From positions 4,030,001 through 4,094,000 of the forward strand of contig NZ_CP025624.1 in the NCBI RefSeq assembly GCF_002874965.1: a stretch of DNA of 64,000 bases, read 5' to 3'. Below are positions 25,216 through 35,056 of the stretch, one piece after another. The translations under genes and the position numbers were made by a program. Under the pieces are notes generated by a model. It saw only the letters and a program-made list of their open reading frames with translations, ran no database searches and was not told the origin of the DNA. Source of the DNA: Pseudomonas sp. NC02. GTDB taxonomy: Bacteria > Pseudomonadota > Gammaproteobacteria > Pseudomonadales > Pseudomonadaceae. Each line of letters opens with the position of its first letter. The first letter of the stretch is position 1.

Positions 25216-27286
25216 ATTGCATCTGGGTATACCGCCCGCGCACGAACCGCTCCAGTTCATCGCCCGGCAGCGCCTTGCTGAAATACCAGCCCTGGATGAT
25301 CAGCTCCGAGCCCGACTGCAAAAACGCCAGTTGCTCGGCGGTTTCCACGCCCTCCACCACCACCCCGAGGTTCAACGCCTCACAGAACCGCAGCATCCCG
25401 GTCAACACCTGGGCGCCCTTTGGATCATGCTGGGCGACCACGAAACTGCGATCGATCTTGATGAAATCTACGGGGAACTGGTGCAGGTAACTCAGCGCTG
25501 AAAATCCGGTGCCGAAGTCGTCGATATACACCTTGGCACCAATCGCCTGGAGCTTCTCGATCATCTGCCGCGTGCCCTGGATATCGCCCACCAGCGCATC
25601 CTCAGTGATCTCCACCGAAACCTGCCCGTGGGCCTGGGCCAGTATTTCCACCAGCCGATCACCATACGCCGGGGTAGTCAGCGTGGCGCTGGAGATATTG
25701 ATCGTCATCGGCAAGGTAAACCCGACCTTCTGCCACTTCTGGTACTGGCGCACAGCCTGGGATGCCACCCACACATCCACGTCGGGCATCAACCTGGCAT
25801 GGGCCAGCCATTGCAGGAACTCCCAGGGTGAATGCACCGTACCTTCGGCGTCCCGGGCCCGCATCAACGCTTCGCAACCGGTGCATAGCCCGGTCCGGGT
25901 GGAAATCTGCGGCTGGAATTCGAGGTAGAACTCGTAGTCGCTGATCTGCTGGATATGGCTCAACTCGCTGACCTGGCGCGCCTGGGCCTTGTGGGACGCC
26001 ATCACCGGGTCCAGCTCCAGCAAGCGGCCTTTTTCTTCCAGGCCGCGAAAGGTCATGTCCAGCGACTTCAAATACACCGTGCCGCCCTCCGTGGCCTGGC
26101 GGTTGATCGCGCGCACATAGGGCGCATAGATCAGCATGCCTACCCCCAGCAACACCACCTGCAGCAACACTGCCGCAAGATCGCCGTGGGTGCTCAGGTA
26201 GGCGTTGAGCAACACCGGCGCAGTAAATGGCACGCTCACCACCGCAGGCGACACCCAGCCAATCTGCACCACCATCAACGCCAGTATCACGTTGAACGCC
26301 GGCACCACCAGAAAGGGAATGAACAGCCGCGGGTTAAGAATGATCGGCAAGCCAAACAACAGCACTTCACTGACATTGAACAACGACAACGGCAGGCTCG
26401 CCATCGCCACCAGTCGCATGGACCGGCTTTTGGAAAACAGCAGGATCGCCAGCAGCAGGCACAGGGCACCACCCGAACCGCCGATAAACGCGAAACTGCC
26501 CAGCAAGCCGCCATTCAGTAGATATTTGACCGGCTCGCCCGCGGCCACCGCCGCATTATTGAGCCCGACCGCCTGGTCCAGCACATCAAAAAACGGCTGC
26601 ATGGCGTAGACCCCATGGATCCCGAAAAACCACAGCAGCGAATTCATCAGGGTCACAAACAGGCCGCTGCCATAGGGCGTCTCCAGTGCATCGAGCACCT
26701 GCGGCCCCTGAAGCTGTGCCACCTGCGGAATCTGCAACAGCAACGACAGCACGAGCACCAGCCCGAGCGCCGTGATCGCCCCCGGCACCACCATATTGAG
26801 GGTGCCCTTGAGGTTGTGCCCCACCAGGTCTTCGTTGATCAACCGCGTCCAGCGACGCCGATGCAGCCAGGCGATGGCGGGCACATTGATCAGCGGTGAG
26901 GCGATGGCGATGAACAACACGAAGGTCGCCGAGGCTCGGGGAAAATCCCGCAGCACAAACGTGGCGATCACTACATGGGCCAGGCACAGGAACGCTACCG
27001 GAAGTTGCGGCAGGCGGTGCTGGATCGCGAGCATGTAACCGATGGAGGCTGCCACCAGCAGCGGGATCACCGAGCTGATCTGGTTGTGCAACCCCGCCAG
27101 GAAGGCCACCACCTGAGGGTCGAAACCCAGCACTCGGGCGCATTCGGACAGGACCAGGAAACCGGCCGATACCAGCAGGCACGGCAGGATCCACAACAGC
27201 CCCTCGCGTATGGCCCGCAACGACTCGGTACTGGCGAGGGCCGCCAGCCGCTGGGTGAAGAAAAGCTTGAACAGCGTTTGCGCCAT
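25193..27286 (-). CDS. PTS EIIC-like membrane sensor fused to an EAL c-di-GMP phosphodiesterase
   Basis: A 697-residue fusion. Residues about 20-390 form a Lac/cellobiose-type PTS EIIC membrane domain, with LLWFFGIHGVYAM and a sugar-site-like FNVSEVLLFGLPIILNP. Residues about 440-680 are an EAL domain with the metal and catalytic motifs CEALMR, NISSATL, VEITEDALVGD, IDDFGTG, IKIDRS and VEGVET, so it looks enzymatically active. There is no EIIA or EIIB domain. I infer a sugar-responsive c-di-GMP phosphodiesterase in the inner membrane. ATG 27286 follows AGGGACAGG; the longer frame to 27475 lacks domain support. Confidence 0.88.
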   Translation of the reverse strand: MAQTLFKLFFTQRLAALASTESLRAIREGLLWILPCLLVSAGFLVLSECARVLGFDPQVVAFLAGLHNQISSVIPLLVAASIGYMLAIQHRLPQLPVAFLCLAHVVIATFVLRDFPRASATFVLFIAIASPLINVPAIAWLHRRRWTRLINEDLVGHNLKGTLNMVVPGAITALGLVLVLSLLLQIPQVAQLQGPQVLDALETPYGSGLFVTLMNSLLWFFGIHGVYAMQPFFDVLDQAVGLNNAAVAAGEPVKYLLNGGLLGSFAFIGGSGGALCLLLAILLFSKSRSMRLVAMASLPLSLFNVSEVLLFGLPIILNPRLFIPFLVVPAFNVILALMVVQIGWVSPAVVSVPFTAPVLLNAYLSTHGDLAAVLLQVVLLGVGMLIYAPYVRAINRQATEGGTVYLKSLDMTFRGLEEKGRLLELDPVMASHKAQARQVSELSHIQQISDYEFYLEFQPQISTRTGLCTGCEALMRARDAEGTVHSPWEFLQWLAHARLMPDVDVWVASQAVRQYQKWQKVGFTLPMTINISSATLTTPAYGDRLVEILAQAHGQVSVEITEDALVGDIQGTRQMIEKLQAIGAKVYIDDFGTGFSALSYLHQFPVDFIKIDRSFVVAQHDPKGAQVLTGMLRFCEALNLGVVVEGVETAEQLAFLQSGSELIIQGWYFSKALPGDELERFVRGRYTQMQSNAPEPL

Positions 27287-27519
27287 CACCTGTCCCTCGG
27301 TCCCTGATGCCAGGGTCGCAAAATAACACCTGGCTGTCGCCTTATCACGGGGTAACGCTACACGCCCTGACACCGCAAGCGAAAGGCTTTTGCCGCCCCT
27401 GGCGCATTTATTCAGAATCACCGCAGGGGCTTGCTGCTTGTCGATTGGCTCGGGTTGGCCCATCCTTTGGCGCACTGGTTGTCGTAAAAAACGACGCCCC
27501 CCTCGAACGGACTCGACTG

Positions 27520-28836
27520 ATGCTGCGATTCACTCCCCTCATGGCCTGTGCGCTGCTTGGGCTGACCAGCCCGTTGGCCGGCGCCGCCACCCCGACCTTC
27601 GCCGATGCCCAGGCCAGCGACCCGGCCAGGCTGCAATGGATGGTCGGCGCACCGCCGCCGGCCGACCGCACCGTACGCTTTGAAGACGGCAGCTATTTCC
27701 GCTTCCCGGCGATGCGCTGGAGTGTCGCCAACTTTCGCCAATTGATGCCCACGGTTAACGTCTCCCGCGGGCTCGGCGCACCGCTGGCATTGCCACGCAA
27801 ACTCGACCCGGCACTCGACGCAATCCCCGTGCAGCCAGTGGGTGCAGCCCAGCCGCTGACCTGGCGCCAGGCCCTGGACGCCACCTACACCGATGGCATC
27901 GTGGTGATGCATCGCGGCACGGTGGTTTATGAGCGTTATTTCGGGGTGCTCAAGGAGGATGGGCAACACGCGGCCATGTCGGTCACCAAATCGGTGATCG
28001 GTACCCTGGGCGCGATGCTGGTGGCCGATGGCACCCTGGACCCACAGAAAAAGATCGTCGACTACGTGCCCGAACTCGGCGGTTCGGCCTTTGGCAGCGC
28101 CACCTTGCGCCAGGTGCTGGACATGACCACCGCCCTGGACTACAGCGAAGATTATGCCGACCCCAACGCCGAAGTCTGGGCCCACGCCCAGGCCGGCAAC
28201 CCGCTGCCCAAACCCAAGGACTACACCGGGCCGCGCAGCTACTACGAGTTCCTGCAAACGGTTAAGCAGCGCGGCGAACACGGGCGTGCCTTCGGCTACA
28301 AGACCGTCAATACCGACGTACTCGGCTGGGTGATTGCCCGCGCGACCGGGCGCAATGTCGCGCAACTGCTCAGCGAACGCATCTGGAGTCGGCTTGGCGC
28401 CGAACAGGACGCCTACTTCACCGTTGACTCCATCGGCACACCCTTCGCCGGTGGCGGCCTGAACACCGGGCTGCGGGACCTGGCCCGGTTTGCCGAGATG
28501 CTGCGCAACGGCGGGCGCTTCAATGGCCAGCAGATCGTGCCCGAAAACGTGGTGACGGATATTCGCCAGGGCGGCGACAAGCAGGCGTTCGCCCAGGCCG
28601 GCTACGCTCAATTGAAGGGCTGGAGCTATCGCAACATGTGGTGGGTAACCCACAATCCCGACGGTGCCTTCATGGCGCGTGGGGTGCATGGCCAGAGCAC
28701 CTACATCGACCCCAAGGCCGAAATGGTGATTGTTCGCTATGCCTCCCACCCGGTGGCCGGCAACGCCGCCAATGATGGGGTGACCTTGCCCGCCTATGCA
28801 GCCATGGCGGCTTTTTTAATGTCCAAGCCAGACTGA
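27520..28836 (+). CDS. Exported serine hydrolase of the beta-lactamase/6-aminohexanoate-dimer hydrolase type
   Basis: A 438-residue protein with a signal peptide (LMACALLGLTSPLAGAA). It is a class C-like serine hydrolase: the SxxK motif is SVTKS in AAMSVTKSVIGTLGA near residue 155, with a Tyr motif (GYKTVNTDVLGW) and HGQS near the C-terminus. It resembles NylB-like amide/ester hydrolases rather than true beta-lactamases; substrate unknown. ATG 27520 is chosen for the signal peptide, although its ribosome-binding site is weak. Confidence 0.8.
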   Translation: MLRFTPLMACALLGLTSPLAGAATPTFADAQASDPARLQWMVGAPPPADRTVRFEDGSYFRFPAMRWSVANFRQLMPTVNVSRGLGAPLALPRKLDPALDAIPVQPVGAAQPLTWRQALDATYTDGIVVMHRGTVVYERYFGVLKEDGQHAAMSVTKSVIGTLGAMLVADGTLDPQKKIVDYVPELGGSAFGSATLRQVLDMTTALDYSEDYADPNAEVWAHAQAGNPLPKPKDYTGPRSYYEFLQTVKQRGEHGRAFGYKTVNTDVLGWVIARATGRNVAQLLSERIWSRLGAEQDAYFTVDSIGTPFAGGGLNTGLRDLARFAEMLRNGGRFNGQQIVPENVVTDIRQGGDKQAFAQAGYAQLKGWSYRNMWWVTHNPDGAFMARGVHGQSTYIDPKAEMVIVRYASHPVAGNAANDGVTLPAYAAMAAFLMSKPD

Positions 28837-28863
28837 CCGTCTCTCTTACCGTGGAGTAAACCT

Positions 28864-29193
28864 TTGTCCCAACCCGGCGAAAACCACCAGCTAGCCCTGG
28901 ACCGATTCTTGAGTGAACACCCGGCCCTGGCCGCGGAATTGAATACATTGAACCCCCTGGCGGCCCAGGCCAAAGGGGAAACCATGGAGCAGTACCGCGC
29001 CGAGCGCCTGCATGAAGCCTTCGAGGCAGAAGCGGAGCAACAGGGCTTGTTCGCCTGGGAACTGACGCTGAAATTGACGGCGCATTCCCCGGCGGAGTTC
29101 GAGGCGCAACGCCTTGAGGTGCACAAGGAGGTGGCGCAAATGGCAGGCCTGAGTTGGTTCGAGTATTGCCAGCTGCACGACTTGCCCGTCTAG
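28864..29193 (+). CDS. DUF6388-like small Pseudomonas protein
   Basis: A 109-residue, acidic, helix-rich protein with no signal peptide. It resembles the small DUF6388 proteins of Pseudomonas, of unknown function. It appears to start with TTG, eight bases after GTGGAG. Its stop codon TAG forms the palindrome CTAG with the stop codon of the convergent stk1 gene, so the two genes overlap by four bases. Confidence 0.65.
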   Translation: MSQPGENHQLALDRFLSEHPALAAELNTLNPLAAQAKGETMEQYRAERLHEAFEAEAEQQGLFAWELTLKLTAHSPAEFEAQRLEVHKEVAQMAGLSWFEYCQLHDLPV

Positions 29194-30068
29194 AACCAGC
29201 GGCCCAGGCCCTTCCTGCGATCAGCGAGCACCGCGCGTAATTCATCAAGAGTAACGGCCCTGCGTTCAGGGTCAGCCGTCAACGCCGTACGCAATACAGG
29301 CCAGCAATGGCGAGGCAGTTGCCTGGGCCGGGCCGGCCTGTCACTGGCGTGGCGTCGGCCTTGTGCCAACTCGTACAATACACAGGCCACTGCATACAGG
29401 TCGGCGCTGGCCGACAGTGCTCCGCCAGCCAGCAACTCCGGCGCGGCGTACGCGGGCGTCCAGGCATTGAAGCGGCTGCGACTCAAGCCTGGAGAACCTG
29501 CCGGGGCCTGTCCGCAAGCCTCGCCCAGACCGAAATCGAACAAGCGCAACCCGCCGTCTCCCACCATGACATTGGCGGGTTTCACATCCCCGTGCAGCAC
29601 ACCCTGCTGATGGCTATGGCGCAACGCGTCGAGCAATTGCACGGCGATGCCTTGCAGCGCTTGCCAGGGTAAACCGCCGGGGCACTCCAGCAGCAACCGG
29701 TCCAGGGTCATGCCCTGGAGCAGTTCCATGGTAAAGAATGCGATCTGGCCGGGAGCATCCACTTCAAATGAATACACACGCACCACCTGCTCATGCCGCA
29801 GGCTGCGGGTCAGGGCAAACTCGTTGTACAGCAACACGTGGGCATCCGCAGACTCGCGGATGGCTTCGCCCAACACCTTGATCGCGACACTGGAACAGGG
29901 TTCGCCAAACTGTTCGTGCAGCAGGTCCCGCGCACGATAGACCACGCCCATGCCGCCTGCGCCCAACACGCGCTCGATCAGGTACCGCCCGGCCAGCAAC
30001 TCGGGGGCTCCGTCGCGCGGTGGGTTTATCGGGGCCTTGGCAAAGGCAAAGTGGGTCAGGTCGCGCAT
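29190..30068 (-). CDS. stk1: T6SS-associated serine/threonine protein kinase Stk1
   Basis: A 292-residue Hanks-type kinase without a membrane segment. Glycine loop LGAGGMGVVYRARD (near residue 35), catalytic Lys in VAIKVLG, catalytic loop VLHGDVKPANV (HGD instead of HRD) and metal-binding FDFGLGE. In the P. aeruginosa H2 locus the same last gene encodes Stk1, which phosphorylates Fha2. Here it overlaps stp1 by 13 bases, making a kinase/phosphatase pair at the end of the T6SS operon. Confidence 0.9.
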   Translation of the reverse strand: MRDLTHFAFAKAPINPPRDGAPELLAGRYLIERVLGAGGMGVVYRARDLLHEQFGEPCSSVAIKVLGEAIRESADAHVLLYNEFALTRSLRHEQVVRVYSFEVDAPGQIAFFTMELLQGMTLDRLLLECPGGLPWQALQGIAVQLLDALRHSHQQGVLHGDVKPANVMVGDGGLRLFDFGLGEACGQAPAGSPGLSRSRFNAWTPAYAAPELLAGGALSASADLYAVACVLYELAQGRRHASDRPARPRQLPRHCWPVLRTALTADPERRAVTLDELRAVLADRRKGLGRWF

Positions 30069-30793
30069 GACTGCACCACCACAGCGGTCAGGTTGTCGCC
30101 GGCCGTGCCGCGCAAGACACCTGCAAACAGCTGGTCCAGGACACGTTGCGGGTTTCCCTGGCTCAAGGCCTGGCCCAACTCAGAGTGGCTAAGCGCCTGG
30201 TACAGGCCGTCGCTACACAACAGAAACACATCCCCTGCCAAGGTACCGAGTTCCAGGACCTGCGGGCTCAGTGGTGCCCGCGAGCCGATGGCCCGGGTCA
30301 AGGCCCGTGCGTCTGGATGGGCCCTGGCCTGTTCCGGGCTCACCTGCTGGTCAATCAATTGCTCACACAGCGAATGGTCTCGCGACAGCTGGTACAGCGT
30401 CTGCCCGCGCCACAGATAGCAACGACTGTCACCGGCCCAGACACACGCAGCGCGATCGCCCTGAAGCAACAACGCCACGACCGTGCTTCCCATGATGGCC
30501 TCGGCGCCATGGGAGGCCAGCGTCAATTCATCGCCCAGCCGCCGGTTGAGCCATTGCAGGCAACGACAGGTCGCCTCGACGCGTTCATCCAGGCTGCCCT
30601 GGCCGGGCAATGACGCCAGGCCATCGACCACCAGCTGGCTGGCGATGTCCCCCGCCTGATGCCCGCCCATCCCGTCCGCCACGGCCCAGCAGCCCGTCCC
30701 GGGGCAATCGAGAAAGGCATCCTCGTTGCGTAAACGGACCTTTCCACGGTCTGTGCGACCGGCGCTGTGCCAGCGGTCGCGAGGTTGGCTCAC
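30056..30793 (-). CDS. stp1: T6SS-associated PP2C-type phosphatase Stp1
   Basis: A 245-residue PP2C phosphatase. The metal-binding motifs are complete: RLRNEDAF, VADGMGGHQAGD, WAGDSRCYLW, LLCSDGLYQAL and GDNLTAVVV. It reverses Stk1 phosphorylation. The GTG at 30793 is chosen because GGAG precedes it by five bases and GTGA overlaps the tssM stop codon, showing translational coupling. A GTG ten codons upstream is possible but lacks a site. Confidence 0.9.
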   Translation of the reverse strand: MSQPRDRWHSAGRTDRGKVRLRNEDAFLDCPGTGCWAVADGMGGHQAGDIASQLVVDGLASLPGQGSLDERVEATCRCLQWLNRRLGDELTLASHGAEAIMGSTVVALLLQGDRAACVWAGDSRCYLWRGQTLYQLSRDHSLCEQLIDQQVSPEQARAHPDARALTRAIGSRAPLSPQVLELGTLAGDVFLLCSDGLYQALSHSELGQALSQGNPQRVLDQLFAGVLRGTAGDNLTAVVVQSCAT

Positions 30794-33700
30794 AACTGCT
30801 CCGGCAGGCGAAAAGTTCGCCACTGCGCCATCTGAAATGGATTGGGGGTGCGTCGGCTGGTCAGCAGGTAGTTGGCGCGCAAGCCTGCCAGGTCAGCCTT
30901 GAGGATCAGCTCATCCTGCCCGCTGGAGGGTTCGTTCTGCATCAAGTCGAACAAGCGAAACAGGGACCAGGCCCCGGTATTTTTTTCGAGCCCCAACGCC
31001 CGCTCGCTGCCCCGCTCCAGCACCAGGCTGCTGCGACCATTCTCAGCCTCGGCTGGCCATTGCATCGCCATGGGGACAATCGGCCCGTGCCGGTACTCCA
31101 TCTGCTGACCACCCAAACGCAAGACCGCGCGACTCACCGACGGGTCCAGGCTATAGGGCGCGAGCGTGAAACGAACCTGCAAGTCCCCCGGCTCATCCGC
31201 AAAAAAACCGCGCCTGATCACCTGCACCTTCGCCTGCTGGTCGAGCAACGCCCGAGACATCGGCAAGCTGCGCCCATCCAGGCTACGCAGCCTGTAGCGC
31301 CCGGAATCACCGCTGACGAAAGGCTTCAGATAGCTGTCAAAGAATCGCGCCATGATCCCCTCAGGCTTGAAAAACTCCTGGAAGTCGTTGAGGGAAACGT
31401 CGCTGCTGGCGTGGGCATTGAACGGGAAACGCAGCTTGATCGCCCTGCTGTAGAAACCATATACCTCGCTCTGATAACGCTGGTTCACATGCCGATAAGC
31501 CTGGTCGAGCAGGCGGCGCCAATGCTCGTCGGCCAGGCTTTCGAACCAGCCCGCCAGCGGCAGCGGCAAACGCGCGGCCACGTTGCGCAGGTTACTCAGC
31601 GCATCCTGTTGCCCCTGGATCCGCCGCTTGACCATCTCGAACGCGACCGGCTCCGGCGCGCCTTCGCGATTCAAGCTCGCCAACTGCAGGTGCAAGTCGT
31701 TGAGCGCCTGTAACACGCCGGTCAACTCGACTCCCGGGTTCTCATGGTTGTCCAGCAACTGGTGCAAGGGCTCGAAGCGGCGCTGCATGGCTCGCCGTGC
31801 GCTGTCGGGCAAGGCATTGACCAGCCCGGCGGCGGTCGGCAACCGCTCTGCCGCAGGTCCAGGCAGCTTGGCAGCCAGCTCGTCGAGGCGCTCACTGGCC
31901 GACGGCAGGCGCGTGTGGTCACGAACCTGCTGCAACAACTGCAACAACGGCGACTGGGCCGACGTCAAGCTGGCGAGCTGTTCGGCGCCTTGCCTGGAGT
32001 TTTCAGTTTCACGCAGGCCAACCTGCCCAAGCGCCTCGCTCCAGGCATCGGCATACTCGCTGAAGTAGCGTTGTTCAAGCTCCACCATCAACCGTTGCAA
32101 ATCCATGGCGCTCAGGTCGGCGCCCTCTCCCAGCACCCAGTTGTCCTGGACGATGGTGTTCACCAGCCGCGCGCCCTGCGCTTCAAAATGCCGCTGGTAC
32201 GTGCGGGTATAAAACCCCGGAATGGAACGCTCGCCCCCCTCAAACACCCGCCCGTGTGCAAGGCGCAACGGTTCAAGGCCGCGAGCTTGTTCGCGCAGCA
32301 CCCGGTACACCACGTCAACCAGCGATTCGCCGCGCAACACGTGGCGCGCGCGGGCCACCAGCTCGTCATCGAGCGGCTGCACGAACGGCTGCTCAAGCAA
32401 GCGCGCGAAATGTTCATTCAACCGGTTTTGCACGGAGGGCTCACCGGCAAACCGTACAGACCAATGCCCCGCCACCCGCTCACGCAGCCAGCCGACATCC
32501 CGCCGCTCCCGCAGGTTGAGCATCAGGTACGCCCGGAGGTTATCCAGCAGCCGTTCACGATCTTCCAGGCTGCCGCGAACCTGTTCCTGTAGCATCTCGC
32601 TGACCTGGGACAGCAACAGCCGCCCCAAGGCACGCTCGTAGGCCTGCTCCAGCACCGGACGGCTGATACTGCCCTGATACAACCCCATCCGCTCAACCAG
32701 CCTGGCTTCGCCCGGCAAGGGGAAAATCCGCGTGGCCGCCAGGCGGCTGTCCAGCAGCGGCAGGAGTGCCTGGGTAGCGTCTGACCCAGGCTGCACGGGT
32801 GCGGGCTGTCGTGCCAGCGCCTGCAGTTGCTCCAGACGTTGATGATTGGAGGAGTAACTGTGGGTCCACAGCAAGCCCGCCGCCACGACGACCACTAGCG
32901 CGCCCAGGGCCAGCCCCCCCTGGTGCTGGCGGATTCGACGGCGCTCCTGGCTATCGAGGTCCGCCAGGTCGGCTTGCGCCAGAATCACCCGGCTGAACAA
33001 GCCCTGGATAAAGTACGCACGTGGTTCAAGTGCCTGTGGGCCACCGTCGGCGCTGGTCAAGTAGAAACCACGAAAGCCGTTGGTGTGCTGATAACGCGGG
33101 CCGCAAAAAGCAACGTCGATATAGAGGCTCAGGCGCTCGCCAATCCGGGCCGCCTGATGGGGGAAGTCGAGCATCCGTCCGCGCAGATCACTGTTGCGTT
33201 CCTGGTGCAGGCGCTGCACAAGCTCACCGCTCAAGCGCTGCAGCAGTGCTTCAAACGCCTGTCGTACCTGGGCAATGCCAATACCCGCTTTGCCTGGGAC
33301 GATAGATTCGCCCAACACCGCATCACTGCCTTCGCCCAACGGCCGCTCGAAGAACTCCGCAAACCCCGGCAGGCGGTCGGCCTGGGTCACCACCAGGTAG
33401 ATCGGCACCTCCACATGCAACGTCTGGCGGATCTCCAGCAACCGACTCTGGACTGCCCGCGCCTCATTCTCCAGCTCACGCTCGCTGCCATGGAGTAATG
33501 TGTCCGTGGACAGCGCCACCACCACACCGTTGAGCGGGCGTGTCCGGCGCCGCACCTTGAGCAGCTCCAGCAGCGTCGACCAACCCGCGCCATCGACCTG
33601 GCTGTCAGGCTGGGTAAGGTAGCGGCCGGCGACGTCGAGCAACACGCCGTCCTCGGCGAAATGCCAGTTACAGTCCCGCGTGGCACCGCCCTGCGTCGCT

Positions 33701-34176
33701 ACCGACGCGCCCTGATCCTGGAGCAACTGCAAGCCACTGGCGGCCAACATCCGGGACTTGCCACTGCCTTCCTTGCCGATCAGCAAATACCAGGGCAATG
33801 CATTACGCCAACGCGGGCTGCGCTCACCATAAATCCGGGAGTGTTTCAGGGTGTACAAAGCGTCCTTGAAGCGACCGCGCAGGTGCCGCTGCTCGTTTTC
33901 AACCTGGCCTTTGCGCGGGCGTGGTTCGCCGTCATCGACGGTTGATTGCCGAGCCATACTGCGCCAATTGGCATACACCATCGCCAGGCCCCACAACAAA
34001 AACAGCCCGCTGATTGTCAGCAAGCGCGATGCCGCCGCTTGCCAGAATCGATAGTCGTCGACAGCCAGCAGTGGCCCGAAGAACCACACGGCCATTGCGA
34101 CCGCGAGCACCAGCAGCAGGCTCCAGACCCAAACCCTGCCCAGCACGGCGCCCGCGCTCCTGAAGAATGCGTTCAT
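30790..34176 (-). CDS. tssM: T6SS inner membrane protein TssM (IcmF)
   Basis: A 1128-residue IcmF-family protein, the usual length. Two N-terminal membrane helices (about 15-37 and 52-72), a cytoplasmic NTPase-like region with Walker A GKEGSGKS near residue 132, a third helix (GALVVVVAAGLLW, near 430) and a long periplasmic part ending in the IcmF C-terminal domain. With TssJ and TssL it forms the membrane complex that anchors the T6SS. It starts 15 bases after tssL. Confidence 0.95.
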   Translation of the reverse strand: MNAFFRSAGAVLGRVWVWSLLLVLAVAMAVWFFGPLLAVDDYRFWQAAASRLLTISGLFLLWGLAMVYANWRSMARQSTVDDGEPRPRKGQVENEQRHLRGRFKDALYTLKHSRIYGERSPRWRNALPWYLLIGKEGSGKSRMLAASGLQLLQDQGASVATQGGATRDCNWHFAEDGVLLDVAGRYLTQPDSQVDGAGWSTLLELLKVRRRTRPLNGVVVALSTDTLLHGSERELENEARAVQSRLLEIRQTLHVEVPIYLVVTQADRLPGFAEFFERPLGEGSDAVLGESIVPGKAGIGIAQVRQAFEALLQRLSGELVQRLHQERNSDLRGRMLDFPHQAARIGERLSLYIDVAFCGPRYQHTNGFRGFYLTSADGGPQALEPRAYFIQGLFSRVILAQADLADLDSQERRRIRQHQGGLALGALVVVVAAGLLWTHSYSSNHQRLEQLQALARQPAPVQPGSDATQALLPLLDSRLAATRIFPLPGEARLVERMGLYQGSISRPVLEQAYERALGRLLLSQVSEMLQEQVRGSLEDRERLLDNLRAYLMLNLRERRDVGWLRERVAGHWSVRFAGEPSVQNRLNEHFARLLEQPFVQPLDDELVARARHVLRGESLVDVVYRVLREQARGLEPLRLAHGRVFEGGERSIPGFYTRTYQRHFEAQGARLVNTIVQDNWVLGEGADLSAMDLQRLMVELEQRYFSEYADAWSEALGQVGLRETENSRQGAEQLASLTSAQSPLLQLLQQVRDHTRLPSASERLDELAAKLPGPAAERLPTAAGLVNALPDSARRAMQRRFEPLHQLLDNHENPGVELTGVLQALNDLHLQLASLNREGAPEPVAFEMVKRRIQGQQDALSNLRNVAARLPLPLAGWFESLADEHWRRLLDQAYRHVNQRYQSEVYGFYSRAIKLRFPFNAHASSDVSLNDFQEFFKPEGIMARFFDSYLKPFVSGDSGRYRLRSLDGRSLPMSRALLDQQAKVQVIRRGFFADEPGDLQVRFTLAPYSLDPSVSRAVLRLGGQQMEYRHGPIVPMAMQWPAEAENGRSSLVLERGSERALGLEKNTGAWSLFRLFDLMQNEPSSGQDELILKADLAGLRANYLLTSRRTPNPFQMAQWRTFRLPEQL

Positions 34177-34191
34177 GCGTTGCTCCCTGCG

Positions 34192-35052
34192 TTAGAGCGG
34201 CGCCCGGAACATATCCGGCGCCACGAGTTGATACGGTTGCAACACCGCTTCACGCTGCTGGCCCAGCACCCAGGCAAATCCTGCATACAGGCTCAACAGG
34301 CTGGCGGCGACAAACACTGCAATCCAGGTGAGCGACACGACCCTCAGCCGTTTCCGGCGCGGCTGTTCCGGCCTGGGCGACGGCGCGCACGCCGCAGGCG
34401 TATCACCCCGCACATGCCGGATCTGCCGATACAGCGCGTCCCGAACCTGTTCAAGCTGCAACAACCCACGCTCCATGACCCGGTACTTGCCCTCAAACCC
34501 GAGGGACAGGCACAGGTACATCAACTCCAGCATCGCCAGGTGCTTGAAGGGGTCCCTCGACATGCGCTCAAGCAACTGGAAAAACTTCTCGCCGCCGAAG
34601 GTTTCGTTGTGAAAACTGCTCAGCAGGCTCATCTTCGACCAATCGCTCTGGCTGCCCCATGAGGTGGTGACCACTGCCTCGTCGATCACGCTGCACAGCA
34701 CATACCGCGCCGCCATGACCTCGCTGCCTTGGGCCCCGTCATGCCGGGCCCGCGTCTCGAACAGCGTGACTGCAGCCGAGAGTCGTTCATTCAGGGCGCG
34801 CAGGCTTTCCTCAGCGGTACTGCGCTTGAGGCGGACCACCTCGGACAACAGCTCCCAGGCAGGCGCCACCAAACTGTTCAGGCCAATGTCGAAATGCTCC
34901 GCGCCCTGCAAGCGGGCCGCGTAGATCATCCGGTCTTCCAGTTGTTCGAAACGCGGCGGCGATGCGAAGTCGGTCATCGGTCCCTGCGCCGGTCCGCGTC
35001 CCTGTCGATCAAGCAGGACGGTTTTCTCGTCCTGCGGGTATTCCCTGTCCAT
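34192..35052 (-). CDS. tssL: T6SS inner membrane protein TssL (DotU/IcmH)
   Basis: A 286-residue DotU-family protein: YVLCSVIDEAVVTTSWG near residue 120, FHNETFGGEKFFQLLER near 148 and one C-terminal membrane helix (WIAVFVAASLLSLYAGFAWVLG). It lacks the OmpA-like peptidoglycan-binding extension of some TssL proteins, so anchoring to the cell wall must come from another protein. It starts four bases after tssK. Confidence 0.95.
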   Translation of the reverse strand: MDREYPQDEKTVLLDRQGRGPAQGPMTDFASPPRFEQLEDRMIYAARLQGAEHFDIGLNSLVAPAWELLSEVVRLKRSTAEESLRALNERLSAAVTLFETRARHDGAQGSEVMAARYVLCSVIDEAVVTTSWGSQSDWSKMSLLSSFHNETFGGEKFFQLLERMSRDPFKHLAMLELMYLCLSLGFEGKYRVMERGLLQLEQVRDALYRQIRHVRGDTPAACAPSPRPEQPRRKRLRVVSLTWIAVFVAASLLSLYAGFAWVLGQQREAVLQPYQLVAPDMFRAPL

Positions 35053-35056
35053 GGTC

